Source of the DNA: Sphingomonas koreensis
GTDB lineage: Bacteria; Pseudomonadota; Alphaproteobacteria; Sphingomonadales; Sphingomonadaceae
Length of the DNA: 64,000 nucleotides
Reading direction: 5' to 3'
Assembly (NCBI RefSeq): GCF_002797435.1
Contig: NZ_PGEN01000001.1
Location: forward strand, 3,408,501 to 3,472,500
The notes beneath the pieces are model-generated. The model worked only from the letters and a program-made list of their open reading frames with translations. It did not search any database and was not told the DNA's origin. Within the stretch, counting starts at the first letter, position 1, and every line of letters starts with the position of its first letter. Of this stretch, positions 45,701 to 53,396 are shown in pieces. The position numbers and the translations under genes are program-made.

Positions 45701-45973
45701 GCGGTGCTGCGTGCGGCGACTGCGGGTGCGGCGGAGACGATCGGGCGGCTGGCCGACATGGGCACGCTGGAGGTGGGCAAATATGCCGACCTGGTGGTGT
45801 TCGACCGCGATCCGCTGGCGGATATCCGCAACACGCGATCGGTCAGCCTGGTGATGCGTGGCGGGCAGCTGTTCGACGCAGACACGCTCGACGAGCTGTG
45901 GCCAGTGGCGCGCAAGCTGCCCGCACCGTGGTTCGTGCAGGGCAAGGATGCGCAGTGGCTGCCGGTGAAATGA
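42779..45973 (+). CDS. TolB-propeller/amidohydrolase fusion, exported
   Basis: A 1064-residue secreted protein with signal peptide MKRTLLGLVSIVALAAPALA. The N-terminal 620 residues hold WD40-like/PD40 repeats (SLAVSPDGKTILFDM, PTFSPDGKWIAYVSD, PAISPDGKLLAYATR). The C-terminal domain is an amidohydrolase with HDH at residues 712-714 in DDHDHIGG and MGSHGDEPGIGIHYEM near the end. Such fusions are widespread in sphingomonads and xanthomonads but substrates are unproven. The 88-base leader carries a Fur/Mur-type palindrome. Confidence 0.9.
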   Translation: MKRTLLGLVSIVALAAPALAKDALPMTERRTLSYEVSSGTFMSLAVSPDGKTILFDMLGELYAMPASGGRAVPVAQGIAFEVQPTFSPDGKWIAYVSDRSGGDNVWIARADGSEARRITDEDDGAVRTSPEWSADGKHVYVSRVRIRWDRYELWKHPVDGGPGELVAPAKLKPDAPRAAWQSTLGAAASKDGKWLYFARRTGDLSFDEPVAWTIMRRNLATGEEETVIGSSGGREAGGETFFRPAISPDGKLLAYATRRMAETRLRVRELATGVDRDLGPAPLDLMNGAAWMDLIPRYTFTPDGKAILIAVNGRIERRPVDGSAAARIPFTAKLDLEVGPGTRIGFREETGAVRAKLPQGTTPSPDGKRVAFAALGSVYVQPLAGGAAARLPIAGDPPSLPAWSPDGKRIVYVTWSEGAGGAVWSIAADGSGEPVKVSDVSAFYTHPAFTPDGGTILAVRSPAAARQQSSFEFGTVRPGELVAIPAMGGAARVVTSGRLGQKPHFVNGQPGIAYLMSDDGLTAVNLASGAKRRVAMVKAQGYYFTDVLATADDMRISADGKWIAAQTSEQLYVVPTPADPKIEIDLTAPGNPGRRVTGMGADYFDWRADGSLIWSVGNFVQLLPDAKAPVPKAQVELVAELPRARPAGSILLRGARALTMAGGDKAIADADILITGDRIAAIGPRGSFAIPAGTPVRELGGKTVAPGLIDDHDHIGGVRRNVIGYEEWGLRARLAYGVTTSFDPSTLGIDQVAYQDLIDAGLIVGPRLRSTGPALFSKERITSLDEARAILRRYREAWGLRNIKQYRGESRTVRQWIAMAAREQGILPTTEGSHNPKLILTQMLDGYAGNEHALPIAPLQEDVLKLYALTRTSYVSTLLINTSGPAGRHYYVAKYDPALDAKVKRFWPPSAVAHKLARRGWGSLDASRMPALAADVKRLADAGALVGMGSHGDEPGIGIHYEMEAHTLGGMTPLAVLRAATAGAAETIGRLADMGTLEVGKYADLVVFDRDPLADIRNTRSVSLVMRGGQLFDADTLDELWPVARKLPAPWFVQGKDAQWLPVK

Positions 45974-46920
45974 CGCTCGATCCAGAGATCGCGGCGTTCC
46001 TGGCCGAAATGAAGGCGCGCTGGGCGCAGCATCCGTCGTTCGAGACGCTGGACTTTCCCGAACAGCGCACGGTGTGCGAGGCGGTGCGCGCGCGCTGGGC
46101 CGAGGGCGGGCCGCAGATGGCGCGGACGATCGAACGCGTGTTCGATCCGGGTGCTGGCAAGCTGCATGTGCGGGTGCATTTCCCCGAGGGGGCGAGCGAG
46201 CCTGCATCGGCTTTGGTCTATCTGCACGGCGGCGGGTTCACCCTGTTCTCGATCGACACGCATGACCGGCTGATGCGCGACTATGCCGCGGCGGGCGGGT
46301 TCGCGGTGATCGGGGTCGATTACCCGCTCTCGCCCGAGCATAAATATCCCGAGGCGCTGAACCGGATCGAGGCGCTGATGCTGTGGCTCAGCGATCATGG
46401 CGGCGAGCTGGGAGTCGATCCGTCACGCCTTGCGATGGGCGGGGATTCGGCGGGGGCGAACCTAAGCCTTGCCACCGCGCTGCGGCTGCGCGACCGGGGG
46501 GCGGGCGGGATCGTGCGCGCGGTCCTGTCCAACTACGGCTATTTCTCGACCGCGGTGTCCGATGCGGCGGAGGCGGCGTTCGGCGGGCCGGGGTCGATCA
46601 TGGATCGGGCCGAGGCGGTTGCCTATTATGCCAACTATCTGACCGACTTTGACCGCGAGCGCAGCGACCCGCTCGCCTGCCCGCTGCTCGCCGATCTGGC
46701 CGGGCTGCCGCCGGTGCTGCTGGTCATCCCCGAGTGCGATCTGCTGACCGAACAGTCGCTGGCGATGGACGCGCGGCTGCGCGTCGCGGGGGTCGAGACG
46801 CAGGCGATCGTCTATCCCGGCGCGACGCACAGCTTCCTGGAGGCGATGTCGGTGGCGGCGGTGGCGCGGCGCGGGATTGCCGATGGCGCGGCGTTCGTGA
46901 AGGCGCGGCTCAGCCGCTGA
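45970..46920 (+). CDS. HSL-family alpha/beta hydrolase (lipase/esterase)
   Basis: A 316-residue hydrolase overlapping the fusion gene (ATGA). The HSL oxyanion motif HGGG is at residues 86-89 and the nucleophile Ser160 in GDSAG; the acid and base are in IPECDLLTE and GATHSF. It hydrolyses short acyl esters or amides in the cytoplasm. Coupled expression with the exported hydrolase suggests it handles a downstream fragment. It overlaps by 11 bases the convergent CoA-transferase gene. Confidence 0.9.
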   Translation: MTLDPEIAAFLAEMKARWAQHPSFETLDFPEQRTVCEAVRARWAEGGPQMARTIERVFDPGAGKLHVRVHFPEGASEPASALVYLHGGGFTLFSIDTHDRLMRDYAAAGGFAVIGVDYPLSPEHKYPEALNRIEALMLWLSDHGGELGVDPSRLAMGGDSAGANLSLATALRLRDRGAGGIVRAVLSNYGYFSTAVSDAAEAAFGGPGSIMDRAEAVAYYANYLTDFDRERSDPLACPLLADLAGLPPVLLVIPECDLLTEQSLAMDARLRVAGVETQAIVYPGATHSFLEAMSVAAVARRGIADGAAFVKARLSR

Positions 46921-48097
46921 CCGCCCCGCTGGCGAACAGCGCGTCGATCTCGTCCGGGCTGAAGCCGCACTCTGCCAGCACCAAGCGGCTGTCCGCGCCG
47001 AGCTCGCGCGGGGCGGTGTCGGATGTGGTCTCCACGCCATCGTAGCGCACCGGCTGGGGCAGAGCGCGGAGGATACCGTCGGGATAGCCCGCGGGCACGT
47101 CGAAGAAGCCGATTTCGGTCAGATGCGGGTCGGTGAGCAGATCGCCGATGCCGCTGACCTTCGAACAGGGCACGTCGCGCACCTCGAGCGCCGCGATCCA
47201 GTCCGCAGTGGCGCGCGCGGGAAGCGCGGCGGCGACCAGCGCGTAGAGTTCGCCGATGCGGGACTGGCGCTGACGGGGATCGGCGAACCAGTCCTGCGCG
47301 ATCACGTCCTCGCGGCCGATCTCGGCGAGGAAGGCGCGCCACTGGCGGTCGGTATAGGGAAGAACCGCGATCCAGCCGTCGGCGGTGCGGAACGGGCGGC
47401 GGTCGGGGGAGAGCAGGCGGGGATAGCCGACCGCCCCGTCTGTGGCGAAGGTCGCGCCCGCCAGATGCTCGTTGAGCAGGAAGGCGGCGAGCGCCTCGAA
47501 CATCGGCACCTCGACCTGGATCGCGCCTTCCCGGCCGTTGGCGCGGGCAACCAGGGCGGCGAGGATGCCGTAGACCGCGTGGAGCGCGGCGACCTTGTCG
47601 GCAAGGATCGTCGGCACGAAGCGCGGATCGCCGCCGGTGGCGGTGGCGAGGCCCGCGATGCCGCTCGCGGCCTGGATGATGTCGTCGAACGCCGGGCGAT
47701 CGCGATAGGGGCCGCGCTGGCCGAAGCCGATCGCGGCGCAATGGACGATGCGCGGGTTGATCGCCGCGACCGCTTCGAAGCCGAGACCGAGCCGCTCGGC
47801 GGCGTCGACGCGCATATTGTGGAACAGCACGTCGGCGGTGCCGATCAGCCGGGCGAGCGCGGCGCGGCCCTCCGGCGCCTTTAGGTCGAGCGCCAGCATC
47901 CGCTTGTTGCGATTGTTGTTGACGAACAGCGCGCCGCCGCCGGTGCCCGAAGGGTGGGCGTTGCGGGCGATGTCGCCCTCCAGCGGCTCGACCTTGATCA
48001 CCTCGGCGCCCAGGTCGGCGAGGATCTGGCCCGCATAGGGGCCGAGCACCACCGCGCCCACCTCGACGACTCGAATCCCCTCCAGCAGCGGCAGCAT
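46910..48097 (-). CDS. CaiB/BaiF family CoA transferase
   Basis: A 395-residue type III CoA transferase. Marks: VVEVGAVVLGPYAGQILADLGAEVIKVEP (N-terminal signature, seen as LADLGAEVIKVEP), NNNRNKRMLALDLK, and RPAFDDIIQAASG, where one aspartate is the catalytic CoA-acyl carrier. It transfers CoA between acyl groups; substrate unknown (formyl-, carnitinyl- or alpha-methylacyl-type relatives exist). It is divergent from a TonB receptor and convergent with the hydrolase gene. Confidence 0.9.
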   Translation of the reverse strand: MLPLLEGIRVVEVGAVVLGPYAGQILADLGAEVIKVEPLEGDIARNAHPSGTGGGALFVNNNRNKRMLALDLKAPEGRAALARLIGTADVLFHNMRVDAAERLGLGFEAVAAINPRIVHCAAIGFGQRGPYRDRPAFDDIIQAASGIAGLATATGGDPRFVPTILADKVAALHAVYGILAALVARANGREGAIQVEVPMFEALAAFLLNEHLAGATFATDGAVGYPRLLSPDRRPFRTADGWIAVLPYTDRQWRAFLAEIGREDVIAQDWFADPRQRQSRIGELYALVAAALPARATADWIAALEVRDVPCSKVSGIGDLLTDPHLTEIGFFDVPAGYPDGILRALPQPVRYDGVETTSDTAPRELGADSRLVLAECGFSPDEIDALFASGAVSG

Positions 48098-48179
48098 CGT
48101 CCTTCTCCCTCCTGACCGCTCTAGGCCGATGGACTCGACGGTGCAGGGGCCAAGTCCGTGAAGAGGAAGGGGCCGGGGA

Positions 48180-48200
48180 GATAACTATTATCGCTATTGC
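48180..48200 (+). promoter_or_regulatory. Fur-box-like element before siderophore operon
   Basis: GATAACTATTATCGCTATT matches 13 of 19 positions of the classical Fur consensus GATAATGATAATCATTATC. It is the only AT-rich stretch in the spacer 48098-48260 and lies 60-80 bases before the receptor ATG. Confidence 0.5.
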
Positions 48201-48260
48201 TAGTGACTCGCAAAAGACAATGCGCTAAGCGCCCCCGCGAAGCGAAGGGGTGTACAAAAT

Positions 48261-50534
48261 ATGCGTAAATTCGAAGCGTTGCTGGCCGGAGTTGCGATGA
48301 TCGCGATGGCGCCCGCGGCATGGGCGAATCCGGATGGCGAGCCCGGTGCCGGCAACGACGACGATGTCGTGATCCTCGGCAAGAGCAGCGGGCAGGAAGT
48401 CGGCAAGACCGTCACCCCGCTGAAGGACGTTCCCAACACCATCACCGTGATCGACGCCGCCCAGATCGAGGCGCAGAATCTGTTCACGCTGGAAGATGCG
48501 GTCACCGCGACGCCAGGGATCACCGTGACGGGCATCGGCAGCGAGGACCCGTCGTTCATGTCGCGCGGCTTCACGATCAACAATTATCTGGTCGATGGCG
48601 TCGCGACGATGGCATTCGGCTATCCGTCGGTGGTGCCGGACCTGTTCTTCTACGACCGGCTGGAGGTGCTGCGCGGCCCGGCCGGGCTGTTCAGCGGGTC
48701 CGGCAACCCGGCGGGCAGCGTCAATCTGGTGCGCAAGCGGCCGGGCGATGCGTTCAAGGCGCGCGCTTCGATCGGCTATGGCAGCTGGCAGAATATCCGC
48801 GGCGAGATCGATCTGTCGGCGCCGGTCGCCAAGGGCGTGGCACTGCGGGCCGGCGCGATGGTTCAGGACCAGGACCAGTTCTTCGATGTCGGGCATCGCA
48901 ACCGCGTCGCCGCCTTCGCCACTGCAAAGGTCGAGATCGGCGACAACACGACGCTGACCTTCGGCGGCAGCTACGACCGGTTCAAGCCGGCGATCCAGTC
49001 GGGCCTGCCGGGCTATCTGGGCGGCAAGGATGGGAGCGAGGGGCGGCTGATGACCGTCGATCGCTCGACCTATCTGGGCGCCGACTGGAACCGCTTCAGG
49101 TCCGAGACCTGGACCGCATGGGCCGAACTGTCGCACAGGATCAGCGATCGCTGGACGCTGCGCGCGAGCGGCCTCTACACCGATGTCGAGCGTATCGACG
49201 TCTACAGCTATATCGGCAACCAGGCGGTGACGACCGCGGCCAACCCGCCGCTGACCGGCGCGCCGAACAACGGCGTGACCAACCACATCGCCTATCGCGG
49301 CGACAACTTCGCGACGACGAAGGCGTTCGATTTCAACGGGGTCGGCACCTTCCCGCTGTTCGGGCGCGATCAGACGCTGATCGTCGGCGCCGACTATCAG
49401 GCGCTGGATTACGACAGCTATTATACGCGCCTGTCGAACTATGCGAAGATCGACGTGTTCAACCCGCGCTCGCCGCTCGAGCCGCCGCTCAACCCCTATG
49501 GGCCGTCGTCGCTCTACCCGCTGCAGGGTTCGAATGCCGATTGCAGCGGCGTCACCGTTCCGACCGCGAATTGCCTGCGACAGACCTATGGCGCGACCAA
49601 CACCAGGACCGAGCAGTACGGCATCTATGGCCAGATGCGCCTCTCTCCCGTCGAGGGGCTGACGCTCGTCGGCGGCGGGCGCCTGACCTGGTGGGATACC
49701 AACAATCAGGTGCTGCTGCCTACGCTCGGCACCGTCACCGGATCGAGCGTCGAGGGGCGTTTCACCCCCTATGCCGGCATCGTCTGGGACGTGACCGGAA
49801 ACCTCAATGTCTATGCGAGCTATGCCGACAGCTTCACGCCGCAGACCGCGCCCAGCGGCCGCGTCCGTCCGGACGGCGAGCCGGTCCGCCCGATGACGGG
49901 CAAGCAGTTCGAGGCGGGGACCAAGCTGTCGCTGGCGGGGGACAGACTGCTGCTGTCGCTCGCCGGATATCAGATCGAGCAGGGCGGGCGCCTGTTCAAC
50001 CACCCCGATGACGACAAGATCGTGCTGCAGATCGGCAAGGTCCGCGCGCGCGGCGTCGAGGCCGAGGTGGCGGGCGAGGTGCTGCCCGGATGGCGGGTCA
50101 ATGGCGGCTACAGCTACACCAGGACCAAATATCTCGAGGACCAGAATGCGTCGCTGGAAGGGCTGCCGCTGGTGCCGATCATCCCCGAGCATATGGTCAA
50201 GTTGTTCACCAACTATGAGGCGCCCGAGGGCTTCCTCAAGGGCGCAAGCATCGGCGGCGGCGTGACCTGGTTCAGCGAGACGTACGGCGGCAACCCGGCG
50301 GTGCGCAACGCGGCCGGGACGGTGACGACGCTCTCGACGATCGTGCGCCAGGGCAGCTATGCGGTGGTCGATCTGCGCGCGGGGTACAAGGTCAACGACC
50401 GGTTCTCGCTGTCGGTCAACGTCAACAATCTGCTGGACCGGACCTATTATGCGCGCATCTCGTCCACCGGCCGCGGCAATTACTACGGCAGCCCGCGCAC
50501 CGTGTTCGCGACGCTGCGGGTGAGCTACCCGTGA
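48261..50534 (+). CDS. TonB-dependent siderophore receptor
   Basis: A 757-residue receptor: signal peptide MRKFEALLAGVAMIAMAPAA, plug with VPNTITVIDAAQIEAQNLF and RGFTINNYLVDGV, LEVLRGPAGLFSGSGNPAGSVN, and barrel ending VFATLRVSYP. Relatives (FhuE/FpvA/FoxA type) import ferric siderophores. It lacks an N-terminal signalling domain. It opens a five-gene overlapping operon with two small membrane proteins, a PepSY reductase-like protein and a periplasmic protein. Confidence 0.93.
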   Translation: MRKFEALLAGVAMIAMAPAAWANPDGEPGAGNDDDVVILGKSSGQEVGKTVTPLKDVPNTITVIDAAQIEAQNLFTLEDAVTATPGITVTGIGSEDPSFMSRGFTINNYLVDGVATMAFGYPSVVPDLFFYDRLEVLRGPAGLFSGSGNPAGSVNLVRKRPGDAFKARASIGYGSWQNIRGEIDLSAPVAKGVALRAGAMVQDQDQFFDVGHRNRVAAFATAKVEIGDNTTLTFGGSYDRFKPAIQSGLPGYLGGKDGSEGRLMTVDRSTYLGADWNRFRSETWTAWAELSHRISDRWTLRASGLYTDVERIDVYSYIGNQAVTTAANPPLTGAPNNGVTNHIAYRGDNFATTKAFDFNGVGTFPLFGRDQTLIVGADYQALDYDSYYTRLSNYAKIDVFNPRSPLEPPLNPYGPSSLYPLQGSNADCSGVTVPTANCLRQTYGATNTRTEQYGIYGQMRLSPVEGLTLVGGGRLTWWDTNNQVLLPTLGTVTGSSVEGRFTPYAGIVWDVTGNLNVYASYADSFTPQTAPSGRVRPDGEPVRPMTGKQFEAGTKLSLAGDRLLLSLAGYQIEQGGRLFNHPDDDKIVLQIGKVRARGVEAEVAGEVLPGWRVNGGYSYTRTKYLEDQNASLEGLPLVPIIPEHMVKLFTNYEAPEGFLKGASIGGGVTWFSETYGGNPAVRNAAGTVTTLSTIVRQGSYAVVDLRAGYKVNDRFSLSVNVNNLLDRTYYARISSTGRGNYYGSPRTVFATLRVSYP

Positions 50535-50848
50535 GCGGGCGCGGCAATGCGGCGGCGGCTTCGCCGTGGCGGAAGCGGGGGGATATGATCCTGCGCATCC
50601 TCGCCGCGTTGCCGCTCGGCTATGCGGTGGCGACGCTGTGGGCGATCGCGCTGTCGGTGACGCTGCCGATGCGCCCGGAACAGGCGACGACGGTGGGGAT
50701 GCTGGTCGCCCTCGCGATCTGTGCCGTCGCGGCGATGTGGGCGTTCGCGGCGAAGAGCGGCTGGAAGGCGATGTGGGTATTGGCGGTGGCGGGCGGCGTG
50801 GCCGCGGCGCTCACCTGGATAGTGACGCGCGGGGGAGGCGTGGCATGA
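50531..50848 (+). CDS. DUF3649 small membrane protein
   Basis: A 105-residue protein whose GTG start overlaps the receptor stop (GTGA). It has three hydrophobic helices (LRILAALPLGYAVATLWAIA, then two). DUF3649 proteins almost always sit between siderophore receptors and PepSY proteins, and probably assist the membrane step of iron release. The basic start SPWRKRGD favours the N-in orientation. An internal ATG at 50585 is an alternative start. Confidence 0.85.
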   Translation: MSGRGNAAAASPWRKRGDMILRILAALPLGYAVATLWAIALSVTLPMRPEQATTVGMLVALAICAVAAMWAFAAKSGWKAMWVLAVAGGVAAALTWIVTRGGGVA

Positions 50849-52458
50849 GCGACCTTGGGGACAAGGGTTTTCGTCAGTCGCAGGCGTTCCTGCACACCTG
50901 GTCCGGGCTGCTGCTCGGCTGGGTACTCTTCGCGGTCTTCGCCGCCGGCACGATCGCCTATTATCGCGAAGGGCTGAACCGCTGGATGCGGCCCGAACTG
51001 GCGCGGGTCGAGCAGCCCGAGAAGGTGCTGGCGGGGGCGCAGCGCTTCCTCGAGGGCAAGGCGCCGGACGCCAAGAGCTGGTTCATCACCATGCCGGGCG
51101 CGACGTCGCATGGCGCGACCGCCTTCTGGGTGCCGCAGCCCAAGGAAGGCGAGACGCGCCGCCGGCGCCGCAGCGACAATCAGGCGACGATCGGGGCCGA
51201 TGGCCAGCCCGTCACGGCGCGCGAGACGCGCGGCGGCGAGTTCTTCTACCGCTTCCATTTCGACCTCTATTACATGCCGGTGATCTATGCGCGCTGGCTG
51301 GTCAGCATCGCCGCGCTGTTCATGCTGGTCGCGATCCTCTCGGGCATCGTCACGCACAAGAAGATCTTCCGCGACTTCTTCACCTTGCGGCGGGCCAAGG
51401 GCCAGCGCTCGTGGCTCGACGGACATAACGCCACCGCGGTGCTGGCGCTGCCCTTCCACCTGATGATCACCTATACCGGCCTCGTCACGCTGGCGGTGAT
51501 GCTGCTGCCCTGGGCGACGGCCGTCACCTTTCCCAAAGAAGGGGCATTCTTCGAGGCGCTCTATCCCGAGGGCCCTCCCGTCGAGCGCACAGGCCGGCCG
51601 GCGCCCCTGATCGATCTGACCGCGATCGTTCGTGACGCCGAGACCCGGCTGGGCGGCAAGGCCGGCTATGTCGAGGTGGTGGAACCGGGCGACGCGGCGG
51701 CGCGGGTGACCGTGATCCGTTCGGGATCGACGATGCTGTCCTCACGCACCCCGCAGATCACCTATGACGGCGTGACCGGCAAGCCGCTGCGGCGCTCGCC
51801 CGAGACCGGTGCGGCGGTGGTGACCGCGGGCAGCATGATCGGTCTGCACGCCGGGCGCTTTTCGAGCGACTGGCTGCGCTTCCTCTATTTCCTGTGCGGG
51901 GTCGCGGGATCGGTGATGGTGGCGAGCGGGATGGTGCTTTGGACGGTGAAGCGGCGCGAGAAGCTGCCCGATCCCACCCGGCCGCACTTCGGGTTCAAAC
52001 TGGTCGAGCGAACGAATGTCGCGGCGATCGCTGGCTTTCCGCTGGGCGTCGCGGTGATGTTCTGGGCCAACCGGCTGCTGCCGGTCGAGATGGCCGGGCG
52101 CGCGGCATGGGAGGTGCACTGCCTGTTCCTCGCCTGGGGCGCGGCGTTGATCCTGTCGATCGTGCGCAAGCCGCAGCATAATTGGGTGGCGTTGCTGGGG
52201 TTGACCGGCGTGCTGCTCGCGGCGCTGCCCGTCTACAACCTGTTCGGAACGCAGCGCGGGCTGATCGCCAGCCTGTCGAGCGGCGACATGATGCTGGCCG
52301 GGATCGACATCGCGCTGCTGGTGTTCGGTGCGGCTTTCCTCGCGCTCGCGCGGCGGGTGGCGCGGCACAAGCCCGCCGCGCCGCGGGTGCGCCGCCGGGC
52401 TGCACCGGCCGTGCAATCCGCCGAACCTGCCGCCGCGCAGCTGGAGCCCGCCGAATGA
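50845..52458 (+). CDS. PepSY-associated TM protein, candidate ferric-siderophore reductase
   Basis: A 537-residue inner-membrane protein. Helices carry paired histidines: FLHTWSGLLLGWV, WLDGHNATAVLALPFHLMI and GLHAGRFSSDWL. This matches the FpvG type of Pseudomonas aeruginosa, which reduces iron released from pyoverdine in the periplasm. A C-terminal Arg/Ala-rich tail is cytoplasmic. Overlaps upstream (ATGA) and downstream (ATGA) show tight operon structure. Confidence 0.88.
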   Translation: MSDLGDKGFRQSQAFLHTWSGLLLGWVLFAVFAAGTIAYYREGLNRWMRPELARVEQPEKVLAGAQRFLEGKAPDAKSWFITMPGATSHGATAFWVPQPKEGETRRRRRSDNQATIGADGQPVTARETRGGEFFYRFHFDLYYMPVIYARWLVSIAALFMLVAILSGIVTHKKIFRDFFTLRRAKGQRSWLDGHNATAVLALPFHLMITYTGLVTLAVMLLPWATAVTFPKEGAFFEALYPEGPPVERTGRPAPLIDLTAIVRDAETRLGGKAGYVEVVEPGDAAARVTVIRSGSTMLSSRTPQITYDGVTGKPLRRSPETGAAVVTAGSMIGLHAGRFSSDWLRFLYFLCGVAGSVMVASGMVLWTVKRREKLPDPTRPHFGFKLVERTNVAAIAGFPLGVAVMFWANRLLPVEMAGRAAWEVHCLFLAWGAALILSIVRKPQHNWVALLGLTGVLLAALPVYNLFGTQRGLIASLSSGDMMLAGIDIALLVFGAAFLALARRVARHKPAAPRVRRRAAPAVQSAEPAAAQLEPAE

Positions 52459-52736
52459 CCGCGCTCGCCTTCATCCTCGCGACGCTGGCTTTCGCGCTGT
52501 TCGGGCTTTCGACCGACGAGCATCACCGCAAGCGGCTGGGCAGCCGGCCCGATGCAGTGACGGTGCTGCGGCTGCGGGGCGGCGCCTGGGCCGCCATCGG
52601 CGCCGCTTTCCCCTTCGCGATCGCCGCGCAGGGATGGGTGTTCGGGCCGATCCTGTGGGTCGCCCTGCTGATGCTGGGCGCGGGGCTGGTGTTCCTCGCG
52701 CTCAACCTGATCCCCGCGCCTGCGGGCCGCAAATAG
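52455..52736 (+). CDS. DUF3325 small membrane protein
   Basis: A 93-residue protein with three predicted helices (ALAFILATLAFALFGLS, GGAWAAIGAAFPFAIA, ILWVALLMLGAGLVFLALNL). DUF3325 proteins accompany PepSY reductases and DUF3649 in iron operons. It probably forms a complex with the reductase. Its start overlaps the PepSY stop. Confidence 0.85.
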   Translation: MTALAFILATLAFALFGLSTDEHHRKRLGSRPDAVTVLRLRGGAWAAIGAAFPFAIAAQGWVFGPILWVALLMLGAGLVFLALNLIPAPAGRK

Positions 52737-52753
52737 AACCGGGAGACAAGACG

Positions 52754-53380
52754 ATGAAGAAGCTGCTGATCGCCGCGCTGGCGCTGGGGACCGCGAGCCT
52801 TGCGCAGGCGCATGAGGTGTGGATCGAGCGTGGGGCCAACGGCGCGGCGCAGATCTGGCTGGGCGAGCCCGAGCTACCGCTTCCGGCCGGGGGCGATCCC
52901 GCCTTTCCCTCGCTCAAGGCGCCCAAGCTGATCGGCGCGACCGGCACGCAGACGCGCGGGCCTGGCTATATCGAGGTCGCGCTGCCCGCGGGCGACGTGC
53001 GCGCCTGGGACGACGACGTGTTCAAGCCGTGGGACGAGGACGGCAAGAAGGCTGGCGTGATCTATTATGCCCGTTCGGGCCGCAGCGAAGCGAAGGCGGT
53101 GATGCCGTTCGAGCTGGCGCCGGTGACCGCGAACGGCAACCGCTTCGTGCTGACGCGCGACGGCAAGCCGGTAGCGAAGGAAGACGTCTCGCTGGTGTCG
53201 CCGGGCCGCTGGCAGCTCGCGCTCAAGACTGACGACAAGGGAGAGGTCGTGCTGCCGGCGCTGACCGAGAAGGGTCGCTATATCCTCAAGGCGTCGGTCA
53301 AGGACGAGGGCGATTTCACGCTGCCGGCCGGCAAGGTCGCGGTGTTGAGCCGCGTGACCACCACCAGCTTCGTCAACTGA
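52754..53380 (+). CDS. DUF4198-like periplasmic protein, last gene of siderophore operon
   Basis: A 208-residue protein with signal peptide MKKLLIAALALGTASLAQA. Predicted cleavage leaves histidine as first mature residue (HEVWIERG), a trait of DUF4198/NikM-like metal-handling proteins. Beta-rich: IYYARSGRSEAKAVMPFEL, GRYILKASVKDEGDF. It probably binds a metal or siderophore moiety in the periplasm; function is unproven. It lies 17 bases after the DUF3325 gene and ends the operon. Confidence 0.8.
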   Translation: MKKLLIAALALGTASLAQAHEVWIERGANGAAQIWLGEPELPLPAGGDPAFPSLKAPKLIGATGTQTRGPGYIEVALPAGDVRAWDDDVFKPWDEDGKKAGVIYYARSGRSEAKAVMPFELAPVTANGNRFVLTRDGKPVAKEDVSLVSPGRWQLALKTDDKGEVVLPALTEKGRYILKASVKDEGDFTLPAGKVAVLSRVTTTSFVN

Positions 53381-53396
53381 CCCAAGCGCGCCGCCG

